Assembly (NCBI RefSeq): GCF_023370075.1
Contig: NZ_CP097152.1
Coordinates: 124,001-188,000, forward strand
Direction: 5' to 3'
DNA from: Deinococcus sp. QL22
GTDB lineage: Bacteria; Deinococcota; Deinococci; Deinococcales; Deinococcaceae
Length of the DNA: 64,000 nt
This document shows, piece by piece, positions 45,885-54,614 of the stretch. The position numbers and the translations under genes are program-made. Below the pieces are notes generated by a model that worked only from the letters and a program-made list of their open reading frames with translations, was not told where the DNA came from and made no database searches. Each line of letters starts with the position of its first letter. The stretch's first letter is position 1.

Positions 45885-47949
45885 GCACTATGGCCCTCAC
45901 ACCCGTGGGCACTGCTGTCTGTCCATCAGTGTTCTGTCCCCAAGCGACGACCGAACCATCGGATTTCAGCGCCACATTGTGATACATTCCTGCCGCGATC
46001 GCGACGACGCCGCTCAACCCAGCCGGCACCGTCGAAGGGACACTATACCCCCAGCCGACAACCGTGCCATCCGATTTCAGCGCCACACTGTGATACCGCC
46101 CTGCCGAGATTGCGACGACCCCGCTCAGCCCAGCCGGCACCGTACTCTCGAAAAATTGATTGCCCCCCCAGGCGGTAACGGTGCCGTCCGACTTCAGCGC
46201 CAGCGTGTGATACGCCCCTGCCGCGACCGCCATCACACCGCTCATCCCGGCAGGCACATTGAGCTGCCTATCATTGTTGTTCCCCCAGGCGGCAACGGTG
46301 CCGTCTGATTTCAGCGCCACCGTGTGAAGCCACCCTGCCGAGACGGCGACCACGCCACTCAGCCCTGCCGGCACCGTCGTCTGGCCAGAGCCGTTAGACC
46401 CCCAGGCAACGACCGTGCCGTCCAATTTCAGCGCCACTGTGTGGTAGCTAATGTGGCCTGCCGCCAGGGCAATGACACCATTCAGCCCTGCAGGCACCGC
46501 CGTCTGGCCATTGCTGTTACTCCCCCAGGCGGCCACCGTACCGTCCGATTTCAGCGCCACACTGTGCTGCGCCCCTGCGGCAACACCGACCACACTGCTC
46601 AGCCCAGCCGGCACCGTGGTCTGGCCAGAAGCGTTGCCCCCCCAGGCGGCCACCGTGCCGTCTGACTTCAGGGCCAGCGTGTGCGTTTCCCCGCCCCCCA
46701 GGGGGATGAAGGGCGAGGTGCGCATTGAGACAGAAGCCGTCTGAGCACAACTGCTGCTGGCGGCCAGCGTGCTCTGGCCCTGAACCGTGGCAGTCTGCCG
46801 TTGCAGTGGGAAGGACGCCACGGGGTGCACCAGATTGTTGGTCACAGTGAGGGTCGCCGGGGTCAGCGTCTGCAAGGCATACGGAATCGAAAACTGGCTC
46901 CCGTTCGCAGCCAACGTCACGCTCGGCTGCGACTGCGTCCCACCGAGGATGGACGGCAGAGTTGGAGCGATCACGGTGAGGGTGCTCTGGGTGTTCACCA
47001 GCGTGCCCGTGGGGGCACTCCGCGGTCCAGCGGTGCGCACCCGGCACACTGGCCGGCTGCCCGTCGCGATGGTCGCGGGAGTCAGGGCTGGCCCCAGTAG
47101 GGTGCGAACCTCCGCCCCGGGCAGCGCTGCTGCCCGCAGTTCAACGGCCGCCTTGCCCGCAGCGTCCTGCTCTTCGAGGCCCTGGGTGACGGACGTGACG
47201 ATGTTGCTGGCGGCACTCACCAGTAACCTGAAGCTGAAGACATCCTCGTTCGCTGTGGCCTGGATCGGCACGGAGAGGGCGAACGTGACTTCCCCCGTGC
47301 CGCCCACCGGGATCACCCGGCTGCCACTCGTGGTGGTCGTCACAAAGCCGTACGGCAGCAGGTCATAGGTGGTGCCGCTGGCGTCCACCTGGGCCTGCAA
47401 CGCGTCGAGTTCTCCGCCCGCCGCATCATCGAAGACCTGGAGACCGGCGGTGGTCTGATCGACCTTGAGCGTTGTGCGGGAACCATACATGGGCTGAGTG
47501 GGCAGGATCTGCGTGGCGAGACTGACGGCCGCGGCGGTTCCACCGAAGGTGTTCATGGCTGTGATGGCCGAGTCACCCAAGGTCGCGTTGGATCCGAGGC
47601 GGCGCACGGCCACATAGGTCAGGTTCTGCAAACTGGTGGTGCAGTTGTTCGTGACGGGGAAGGTCGCCTGCATGTAGCGCTTGCCGCCGAAGTCGACGGT
47701 GCTCTGTAACAGGCTAGACCCGAGAACCACGCAGGGCCGGTCGGTATCCGTGAGGGCCTGTGGGGTGAGTAGCCTTGGCGCGGTCGCCTGGAACTGCGAG
47801 CTGGTTGCTCTGAACTCGATTTCGATCACACCCAGCTTGGGGGCCGCCTGCGTCGGTGTGGTGGCCAGGGGCAGATCTGGACTCGGGGGTGTGGAACTGC
47901 AGGCAGTGAGGAGAGCCGTTAAGAGCAGCGCTGCACAGAGGGAGCGCAC
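45880..47949 (-). CDS. Lipoprotein with seven RCC1-type repeats
   Basis: GTG 47949 directly follows the TAA of the small upstream gene. The 689-residue product has lipobox LTAC. Residues ~40-430 are beta-rich without a known fold. From about residue 430, seven RCC1/BNR-type units follow, each near SVALKSDGTVAAWGSN plus a segment like GQTTVPAGLSGVVAVAAG, forming one beta-propeller. RCC1-like propellers in bacteria are usually surface binding modules. The repeats are similar enough in DNA to undergo unequal exchange. Translational coupling to the upstream peptide gene suggests joint expression. Confidence 0.85.
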   Translation of the reverse strand: MRSLCAALLLTALLTACSSTPPSPDLPLATTPTQAAPKLGVIEIEFRATSSQFQATAPRLLTPQALTDTDRPCVVLGSSLLQSTVDFGGKRYMQATFPVTNNCTTSLQNLTYVAVRRLGSNATLGDSAITAMNTFGGTAAAVSLATQILPTQPMYGSRTTLKVDQTTAGLQVFDDAAGGELDALQAQVDASGTTYDLLPYGFVTTTTSGSRVIPVGGTGEVTFALSVPIQATANEDVFSFRLLVSAASNIVTSVTQGLEEQDAAGKAAVELRAAALPGAEVRTLLGPALTPATIATGSRPVCRVRTAGPRSAPTGTLVNTQSTLTVIAPTLPSILGGTQSQPSVTLAANGSQFSIPYALQTLTPATLTVTNNLVHPVASFPLQRQTATVQGQSTLAASSSCAQTASVSMRTSPFIPLGGGETHTLALKSDGTVAAWGGNASGQTTVPAGLSSVVGVAAGAQHSVALKSDGTVAAWGSNSNGQTAVPAGLNGVIALAAGHISYHTVALKLDGTVVAWGSNGSGQTTVPAGLSGVVAVSAGWLHTVALKSDGTVAAWGNNNDRQLNVPAGMSGVMAVAAGAYHTLALKSDGTVTAWGGNQFFESTVPAGLSGVVAISAGRYHSVALKSDGTVVGWGYSVPSTVPAGLSGVVAIAAGMYHNVALKSDGSVVAWGQNTDGQTAVPTGVRAIVP

Positions 47950-48138
47950 TTAGAACATCTGGCGGTCTGGGTTCAGACCGGGCAGGGAGAGGCCCCCAGG
48001 GCCAAGACCAACACTCTGCACGAGGGTGACCACCTGCCAGGGCCCCAGGTCTTGCACATGAGGGGGCTGGTAGGGCAGAGCAAGCGGGCATGAAGGTTGA
48101 AGAGTGGACGTGGGGGCAGGTTGTTTCTGGGGGGTCAT
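47950..48138 (-). CDS. 62-residue peptide with lasso-type RiPP leader motif
   Basis: ATG 48138 has AAGGAG at ideal spacing. The sequence contains Tyr23-x-x-Pro26-x-Val28-x3-Gly32-x5-Thr38 (YQPPHVQDLGPWQVVTL), which matches the YxxPx[LV]xxxGxxxxxT consensus that PqqD-like recognition elements bind in lasso precursors. The tail (residues 40-62: VQSVGLGPGG to NPDRQMF) has no Asp or Glu at positions 7-9, so a classical lasso ring is not expected. No cyclase, protease or PqqD-like gene is visible in the window. It ends exactly before the GTG of the RCC1 lipoprotein. The gene is convincing; the RiPP role is inference. Confidence 0.6.
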   Translation of the reverse strand: MTPQKQPAPTSTLQPSCPLALPYQPPHVQDLGPWQVVTLVQSVGLGPGGLSLPGLNPDRQMF

Positions 48139-48514
48139 AGAACTCCTTGGATCGAGTCGGCGCAACTCAGGTCAGCCGCAACGAACGGCACATCCTTAAA
48201 CACTCTGCGTTATGACAGCGTGACTGTCACAAAACAGTGACGCGGTAAAGAACGCTGGCCCTCCTTTCTCTGCGCTGAGCAGGTCATTGAAGACCTCCGC
48301 ACGGTTGCCTTGGCCTGACCTGCCGTGAGATTGCGCCTGGAAGGGGTTGCGTCGGGAAAGCTGTGTCCATTCGCAGAAGAGCTAGTAAGTCAGAGCGAGG
48401 GCTGACCTCCAGTGATCCGGTCATGGGAATGGTCACATCGACCGCTGATCCACCTTCCCTTTGGGGATACCTCGATCTTGCGGCTCTTCCGCACTCCCGA
48501 TACCGCTGGCTTAC
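48139..48514. other. Intergenic with the promoter of the peptide-RCC1 operon
   Basis: No gene is supported. CAAAACAGTGACGCGG and the surrounding less GC-rich bases at 48230-48250 may include the operon promoter. The right part borders the IS1182 relic. Confidence 0.35.
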
Positions 48515-48900
48515 TCAGGCAACTTGTGCGGGAAGGCCTGTGAAGGCAGACACGCGAGTTTTGGCGCGGGGACGCCCGTTGAGATGATCAGCGACGCGAA
48601 GCAAGTTGAGCGCTGAGACCGTACAGAAATGTTGCAGACGTGTCTTGGTCAGCCCGCAATAACGTGACCGGCGCATGCCGGTCACCCGGACGCCGACAGA
48701 GATGGTGCCTTCGGCTCCGGCACGCTCGGCGTACAGGGCCGCAAACTCTTGGGTTTGTGTCCAAGATCGCCACTCCAACAGGGCTTCATGACGGTCTCTC
48801 TCTTGGAAGGTGACGGTACGCCGCGCTGCCGTAGTGCAATCTGTTTTGAACGCACAATTTTTGCATGGAGTGATTGAGAACTTTACTTTCACCACGGCTC
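48515..48900 (-). mobile_element. IS1182-family transposase C-terminal relic
   Basis: The leftward frame reads ITPCKNCAFKTDCTTAARR, then EFAALYAERAGAEGTISVGV and MRRSRYCGLTKTRLQHFCT, the conserved Cys-rich and C-terminal regions of IS1182 transposases. Upstream of about 48900 the similarity ends. Confidence 0.65.
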
Positions 48901-49039
48901 GCTGCCGATGGTCGACCTCAACGTCAATGCCCAGCTCGCGGGCTTCGCGGGCGACCCGCCCAGCATGGTTGCTCCCTTCTGAGGAGCGGCTGGTGCAGGC
49001 GCCGCGGATCATGCCCGTCGCGGGGCGGGAGTCCTGGTG

Positions 49040-49260
49040 GGGGAGGGCGCGGTTCTCACGACCCCGCCCGGATCTGCCCGGCCAGAGCCTGCGTTTCGGC
49101 CTCCGGCTCGGCGCCCAGTTCCTCGGTGAACCGCTGCCGCCACAGGCCGTATTGCCGCAGGGCTGCCCCCCGATGTCCCCAGCCTCCGTTCGACCCCCTG
49201 TCCACTGAGGGAGACTGTATGTCCGCCTGAGCCCGCGCTGGAGCAGGTGAAAGAGTGCCT
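49040..49260 (-). pseudogene. Fragment of a BTAD-type transcriptional activator domain
   Basis: Leftward sequence reads HRGAALRQYGLWRQRFTEEL then GAEPEAETQALAGQIRAG, the ending of bacterial transcriptional activator domains (DnrI/AfsR-type helical repeats). The start and HTH are missing. It abuts the IS1182 relic and one copy of the dispersed repeat. Confidence 0.4.
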
Positions 49261-49500
49261 GCATGTCCAAAGGTAAAATTCTGACCCCCACCAGACCCAT
49301 CCCCTGATCCCGACACCATTGAAGCCCTGAAACTGGAAGGCCTGCAGCCTGCGAACGATCAACCTGTGGCCGCCTTGTTCAAACTCTGGACGGGCGACCG
49401 CGAACACCTCTGTGGCCTCTACCGACGAGCAGACGCCGTGCCGCTGCACGTCAAAGAGGCCAGTCGAGTGCCGGTGCGCTCCTTAGAGTGGGCTTAAGGC
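49190..49500. repeat. Dispersed repeat, copy 1 (GDREHL family)
   Basis: Shares ACTGAGGGAGACTGTATG-type and CCGCCTGAGCCCGCGCT sequence, and a downstream frame GDREHLCGLYRRADAVPLHV, with 58445-58575. Here the plus-strand frame reads LKLEGLQPANDQPVAALFKL into that motif and stops at 49497. It looks like the tail of an unidentified protein. Confidence 0.5.
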
Positions 49501-49768
49501 GACGCCCGAACGGTGCGCGACTGCTGCTCCGCCCAGCGCCCCTTAAACTGGCACGATGACTTCGTCGTCTCCAGCCGTGTTCAGGGTAGCGGTCGCGGTG
49601 CGGGAGGAGTCGTTTTTCTTGTCCCCGCCGTCCCCACCACTCAACGGTGAGCAGCTCCTGATCCCCGTGGACTCTGCTGCGCAGCCCGCCTCCCGGACGA
49701 CGCACTGGACGCCCAGGCCCACCCCCTCTTCGACCATCTATCCTGTGCCCTGACCCCGGAGATGCCCC

Positions 49769-51157
49769 ATGACCCGACCTCTTGATCGTCGTGCCCCTCA
49801 ACACCGCGTGTCTTTCGCGGAAGGGGCGGCCACTTGGGCCCGCATCGCGGCGCTGTCGTTCGGCGGCCCGGCCGGGCAAATCGCCGTGATGCACCGCATC
49901 TTGGTCGAGGACAAGCGCTGGATCAGTGAAGAGCGCTTCCTGCACGCCCTGAACTACTGCATGCTGCTCCCCGGCCCGGAAGCCCAGCAGCTGGCCATCT
50001 ACATCGGCTGGCTGCTGCACGGCACCAAAGGGGGCATCGTCGCGGGCAGTCTGTTCGTCTTGCCGGGTTTCCTGTCCATCTTGATCCTCAGCATCATCTA
50101 TGCCCTGTATCAGGAGACCACGCTGGTTCAAGCGGTGTTCTTCGGTCTGAAAGCCGCCGTGCTGGTTATCGTGCTCGAAGCCGTACAACGGATTGGGAAG
50201 CGTGCCTTGAAACACCCGCTCTTGGTGGTGCTGGCGGGCCTGGCGTTTGTCGCCCTCTTCTTCTTCAATGTGCCTTTCCCCCTCGTGGTGCTGGGGGCCG
50301 GGCTGACCGGGTACTTCGGAAGCCGCGTCCGTCCCGAAGTGTTTCAGGGAGGCGGGGGGCACGGCGGCCCCAAGTCTGGCGAAGAGGTGAAAGCCGCCGT
50401 GATTACTGCCGAGACCGCCATGCGGGTCATCCCCAGCTGGAACCGCTTCTTCCGCATCCTGTCCACCGGCCTCGCGGCGTGGTTCGGCCCGTTGCTGCTG
50501 ATCGGCTCCGTCTTCGGGTTCGGCAGCGTCTTCTGGCAGCTGGCGACGTTCTTCAGCACGATGGCGGTGGTGACGTTCGGGGGGGCGTATGCCGTACTCG
50601 CTTACGTGGCGCAGCAGGCAGTGCAGGTCTACGGTTGGCTGAGCCCGGGGGAGATGCTCAACGGGTTGGGCTTGGCCGAAACGACCCCCGGCCCGCTCAT
50701 TCAGGTCGTGCAGTACGTGGGCTTCCTGGGAGCCTTCCGTGACCCGGAGGGGTTAACGCCGCTGGCCGCGGGCGTCCTCGCATCGGTGGTCGTGACTTGG
50801 GCCACGTATGTGCCGTGCTTCCTGTGGATCTTCCTCGGGGCACCGTACATCGAGCAGCTGCGGGGCAACCGGGCGCTGTCGGGGGCCCTGACGGCGATTA
50901 CGGCCGCGGTCGTGGGGGTGATCTTGAACCTGAGTGTGTGGTTCGCGCTCAACACCTTGTTTGCGAAAGTCGCTGAGCTGCAGGTCGGCCCCTTGCGCCT
51001 GTATGCGCCGGACTGGCGCACCTTGAGTGTGCCGTCTCTGGTGCTCGCTTTGATCGCTGCTTTCGCCCTGTTCCGCTTCAAGCTGGGCCCCATTCCGACG
51101 CTGGCCATGACCACCGTACTCGGCGCGCTGTACGTGCTGCTGCTTCAGGGCCGGTAG
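49769..51157 (+). CDS. chrA: Chromate transporter ChrA, full-length two-domain type
   Basis: The 462-residue product is of the long-chain CHR family with two homologous halves. The N-terminal half has FGGPAGQIAVMHRILVEDKR and LNYCMLLPGPEAQQLAIYIG; the C-terminal half has VTFGGAYAVLAYVAQQAVQ and GLGLAETTPGPLIQVVQYVG. About ten membrane segments are predicted. ChrA exports chromate from the cytoplasm. GGAG precedes ATG 49769. No intact chrB is visible; the 270 bases upstream are open but unassignable. It stands apart from the arsenic island by 7.5 kb. Confidence 0.93.
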   Translation: MTRPLDRRAPQHRVSFAEGAATWARIAALSFGGPAGQIAVMHRILVEDKRWISEERFLHALNYCMLLPGPEAQQLAIYIGWLLHGTKGGIVAGSLFVLPGFLSILILSIIYALYQETTLVQAVFFGLKAAVLVIVLEAVQRIGKRALKHPLLVVLAGLAFVALFFFNVPFPLVVLGAGLTGYFGSRVRPEVFQGGGGHGGPKSGEEVKAAVITAETAMRVIPSWNRFFRILSTGLAAWFGPLLLIGSVFGFGSVFWQLATFFSTMAVVTFGGAYAVLAYVAQQAVQVYGWLSPGEMLNGLGLAETTPGPLIQVVQYVGFLGAFRDPEGLTPLAAGVLASVVVTWATYVPCFLWIFLGAPYIEQLRGNRALSGALTAITAAVVGVILNLSVWFALNTLFAKVAELQVGPLRLYAPDWRTLSVPSLVLALIAAFALFRFKLGPIPTLAMTTVLGALYVLLLQGR

Positions 51158-51270
51158 TCTGCCCAGATCCGCGTTCTCGCCCTGATCGCCTGACCACCCC
51201 CGTTGGGGGAGCGGATGCCGACTGACAGGCCGAGTTTTTAATCAAGCCGTCTCCAAGCCGACGCCCAAGG

Positions 51271-51558
51271 ATGAAAGGGAACCTGCCGTTTCACCCTCCG
51301 CTCCCTTCAGCAGCGAAGGCACAGATGACTGAGCCGAACAGTCTTCCCGACGAAGCCCGGCAGAGGTGCGCCCTGCGTAAGGAACTCACCCGCCTGACCA
51401 GCGGCCACCATCAACTCAAGCACCTGCGCGGTCAAGAACTCCTGCTGCGCTTTCTTCCGCACGCACGAGCGGGGCTCAACCTAGCGAAGATGCGGATCTA
51501 CGCCAGCTGCGATGAGAGATTCCCCATCAGATGTGTCCGATGGAGGAAGAAGGATTGA
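51271..51558 (+). CDS. Possible small protein, function unknown
   Basis: A frame of up to 95 residues; internal Met (MTEPNSLPDEARQRCALRKE) may be the start. The translation is Leu/Arg-rich and helical (LTRLTSGHHQLKHLRGQELL) with a clean stop. No ribosome site or family supports it. Confidence 0.25.
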   Translation: MKGNLPFHPPLPSAAKAQMTEPNSLPDEARQRCALRKELTRLTSGHHQLKHLRGQELLLRFLPHARAGLNLAKMRIYASCDERFPIRCVRWRKKD

Positions 51559-51754
51559 TTGTCAATAAGCAAGCGGTGGCGAACATCAGTGGCCCTCTCT
51601 GAACCCGAGGCGATCCCGTTTTGCAACATGGGGTCGCCTCGTCCATCAGCTTGCTCCAACCACGGCCGAAGCGAAGAGTTTCGCCATGCAGCGCTTTACT
51701 CATATTTTTAGCATTGCAGATGGCGGAATTGACTGCCTTCGCTAGGTTGAGCCC

Positions 51755-52030
51755 AATAACCGCGCATTTTCTTTGTTCAGGTGACGAAGCTGCTCGGCTT
51801 CATCAGGACTGGTGTCGCCGTATTCCTTTTTCGACGTGTCGTACGACGCTGGGCTGCACCCAAAATCCCGGCATAAGGGTGGGCTCCCCGCCTCTTCTCG
51901 CGTCTTGGAGCACCTTGATCAGTTGATCTTCCGTGAACTGCCGATGGTCCATGACGTCTCCTCGCGTTCCAGCCTGACCCTTCACGGCTGGAATGGCGAG
52001 CCTTGGTCTCGACTTCACCCCACCCAATTT
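51755..52030 (-). mobile_element. IS3-family OrfA relic
   Basis: Leftward frames read MDHRQFTEDQLIKVLQDARR and VVRHVEKGIRRHQS, homologous to the OrfA scrap at 43480-43640. Only the HTH part remains, with frame changes. Confidence 0.55.
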
Positions 52031-52101
52031 TTGAGGGCATTCTAGGCCATAGCAAGCTTGGAGCGCTGAACCGGATAAGCAGTCATGAGAGGCAGGATCA
52101 T

Positions 52102-52135
52102 TGAACAGGGAACAGCTGACGCTGTTCCCTGTTCA
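52102..52135 (-). terminator. 15-bp perfect inverted repeat after the sugar-binding protein gene
   Basis: TGAACAGGGAACAGC and its complement with a TGAC loop, 64 bases downstream of the leftward operon end. No T-tract; the strong stem is the only terminator candidate. Confidence 0.55.
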
Positions 52136-52198
52136 CTTTCCCACCGAACTCTGCCTCTCCTCACACTGCGCTGGACAGCAGTCTCCTTAAAACACCCT

Positions 52199-53383
52199 CT
52201 ACTTGATGTTGCTGTTAATTTCCTTCAAGGCCCCCTCCAAAATGGAGGCGTAGTTGGGATTGGGTTTCTGTACGCTCTGGCTGACGGCGCTGCCCCACGG
52301 CCCCCAGACCGATCCCATCTGCGGCACGTTGGGCATGGGCGTGCCTGCCGAGATCGCTTTGCCGAACCCCGTCACCACCGGGTCTGCCTTCAATTTCGTG
52401 CGGGCGGCCAGACTGACTGGAATGCGCCCACCGGCCTGATTGAACGACACCTGCGACGTGCTGGTGATCAGCCGTTTGGCAAACTGTGCCGAGGCATTCT
52501 TGTTCTTGCCGTACGCGTTCAGCACCACACCCTGCACGCCCACGAACGGCGACCACTTGGAGGTGGCTCCGGGAGGGGTTGGCAACGTGGTGATGCCGTA
52601 CTGAATCCCCGCTTTTTTGATGTCGCCCATGTCCCACGGCCCGGTGATGATCATGGCGGCGCGGCCATCCACAAACGCGCTTTTGACGACGTCGTTTGAC
52701 ACGCCTTCGGGCACGAGCTTGTATTTGTAGCGCAGGTCGTTCATCAGCGATACGGCCTTCAGCGCCCCCGCGTTGCCGACCCCCACGTCTTTCACGTTCA
52801 GGGTTCCGGCATTATTTTTAAAGATGTAACTGCCGTAAGCGCTGAAGATGCCGTAGTTGGCGTAAGCGTTGGTGAGATCCACCAAGAAGCCGAACTTGCC
52901 GTTCCCCGTATTTTTCTGGGCCACCGAGATAAATTCATTCCAAGTGGTGGGCGGCGTGGGCACCAGCGCTTTGTTGTAGATCAGCGCCATCGCTTCGGCA
53001 AACATCGGAAAGCCGAACACTTTGCCCCGGTAGGTCATGGCACTCAGGGCGGTGCGGTCGGTATCCGAGGTCGAGAGAATGTAGCGGTCAAGTGGTTCCA
53101 CCACACCCGACGCGGCCAGTTGCCCAAAGCGGTCTTGCGGCAGGGTCACGATCAGGTCTGGCCCCTGACCTTTGGGCGCCCCCTGAATCAACTTGTCGGG
53201 AATTTGGTCGAGGGGCACGCTGACGATGGTGACCTTGTTGCCGCTGGCCTTGGTATACGCAGCGGCCTGCGTCTGTAACCACGAGACTTCGGCGGCGTCT
53301 GTAAAGTGGCTCCAGACGGTCAGGGGGGCGGCACTGGCACTCGCGGCGAGGGTCAACGACAGCAGGATCAGGACTTTGTTCAT
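52199..53383 (-). CDS. Carbohydrate ABC transporter substrate-binding protein (MalE-like)
   Basis: The 394-residue product has a signal peptide (ILLSLTLAASASA) and the SBP family 1 layout: APLTVWSHFTDAAEVSWL at the start, GPDLIVTLPQDRFGQLAASG, then AMALIYNKALVPTPPTTWNE and ITGPWDMGDIKKAGIQYG. It is the last gene of the galactanase operon, 67 bases after the GH53 gene. It presumably captures galacto-oligosaccharides released outside. No cognate permease genes follow, so uptake must use permeases encoded elsewhere. Confidence 0.9.
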   Translation of the reverse strand: MNKVLILLSLTLAASASAAPLTVWSHFTDAAEVSWLQTQAAAYTKASGNKVTIVSVPLDQIPDKLIQGAPKGQGPDLIVTLPQDRFGQLAASGVVEPLDRYILSTSDTDRTALSAMTYRGKVFGFPMFAEAMALIYNKALVPTPPTTWNEFISVAQKNTGNGKFGFLVDLTNAYANYGIFSAYGSYIFKNNAGTLNVKDVGVGNAGALKAVSLMNDLRYKYKLVPEGVSNDVVKSAFVDGRAAMIITGPWDMGDIKKAGIQYGITTLPTPPGATSKWSPFVGVQGVVLNAYGKNKNASAQFAKRLITSTSQVSFNQAGGRIPVSLAARTKLKADPVVTGFGKAISAGTPMPNVPQMGSVWGPWGSAVSQSVQKPNPNYASILEGALKEINSNIK

Positions 53384-53450
53384 GGTGTTCTCCTGGAGGG
53401 TGAAACCCGGAAAAGTTCCGGTGGTGGGGCTGGACTTGAGTGAGGTGGCG

Positions 53451-54614
53451 TCAGTTCAGGCCGTCTACGGCAAGGGTGGCGCGGCCTTGGTCGTCGAACA
53501 GGGAGCGGCGGGAAGCGTCGTCGTCGGTCCAGCCGGGCGCCGTCAGCCAGCGCGCACTCTGTGACCAGAACGCGCCCCAGTAGAAAATGCCGCTGCCGCC
53601 CGCATTTCTGACGGCTGGAGTCAGGGCTTTGAGGTAATCGGACTGCCCTTGTTGGGTCTGGGGATAGGGCAGGCCGCTGTAGCCGACTTGGTTGGTGTCC
53701 CAGTAAAAAGCGGTTTCGGCCAGATATACTTTGGCCCAGGAAAAGTTGGAGCGCAGGGCCGACACCGTGCTGCTGAGATTGGCAAAGTCACCATGCCACA
53801 TGGGGTAATACGACAGGCCGATGGCATCGACCCAGCCGCCCGCCGCAACAAAGGTTCGGTACCACGCCACCGTCTGGGCCGCGTCGCCTGTTTTGGCAAT
53901 GTGCACCATGATCGGGGGCATGCTGGCGTTGCCACCGCTCGCGTCCCGCACCGCCGTCGCCCCAGCATTGCTGAGTTTGACGAAGTTGGCCATATTGCCG
54001 ATTCGTCCGGCTTCCCAGAGCAGGCCGCCGTTGATCTCGTTGCCGATCTGCACCATGTCGGGCGCGGTGCCCTGAGCGCGGAGTTGGCTGATGACGTCTT
54101 TGGTGTAGGCGTACACGGAGTTGGAGAGCGCATTCACGTCTTGTCCGGCCCAGCGTGCCGGAGTCCACTGGTTGCCGGGATCGGCCCACCAGTGCGAATA
54201 GTGCAGGTCGAGCAGCACCTTCAGGCCGCGCCCCTTGGCGTCTTTCATGACGGCCTTCACGTAAGGCAGGTCTTGCAGCAGACCGTAGGTGCCGTCCGGA
54301 TCCACCATCAGCCGCACCCGCACCCAGTTGTACTGGTGATCCTTGACGATCTGGAGGGCTGGCTTGACCGCGCCGGCGCGGTCTTTAAAGGTCACCCCCG
54401 CCGCTTCTGCGCCCCTCGCCTCCGAGACGTCGATCCCCTTGATCCATTCGCTGGGCAAGGTGGCCTGCGGGGTGAGTGCGGCCGCGGGCGCAGTGCTGGA
54501 CGGTTCGGTCGCGCAGGCGGTGAGGGCCAGGGTCAGCACGCCCGTCAGACCGAGGCAGGCAGATCGAACAAACCCAGCGCTGAGGAGCCCCGTGCCCAAG
54601 AACGGTGTGTTCAT
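53451..54614 (-). CDS. GH53 arabinogalactan endo-beta-1,4-galactanase, lipoprotein
   Basis: ATG 54614 overlaps the upstream TGA (ATGA) and follows GGAGG. The 387-residue product has a lipobox-like LTAC. The GH53 core begins [18 protein letters not shown], with [20 protein letters not shown] typical of the family. The acid/base Glu is in [14 protein letters not shown], the nucleophile in [10 protein letters not shown]. It cleaves beta-1,4-galactan side chains of pectin outside the cell. Translationally coupled to the GH42 enzyme that would finish the product. Confidence 0.94.
   Translation of the reverse strand: MNTPFLGTGLLSAGFVRSACLGLTGVLTLALTACATEPSSTAPAAALTPQATLPSEWIKGIDVSEARGAEAAGVTFKDRAGAVKPALQIVKDHQYNWVRVRLMVDPDGTYGLLQDLPYVKAVMKDAKGRGLKVLLDLHYSHWWADPGNQWTPARWAGQDVNALSNSVYAYTKDVISQLRAQGTAPDMVQIGNEINGGLLWEAGRIGNMANFVKLSNAGATAVRDASGGNASMPPIMVHIAKTGDAAQTVAWYRTFVAAGGWVDAIGLSYYPMWHGDFANLSSTVSALRSNFSWAKVYLAETAFYWDTNQVGYSGLPYPQTQQGQSDYLKALTPAVRNAGGSGIFYWGAFWSQSARWLTAPGWTDDDASRRSLFDDQGRATLAVDGLN

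Noticed and set aside
49556..49753. 65-codon frame upstream of chrA as chrB
   Set aside because: No ribosome site, Ser/Pro-rich low-complexity translation and no ChrB motif; a different frame is slightly more protein-like but too short.
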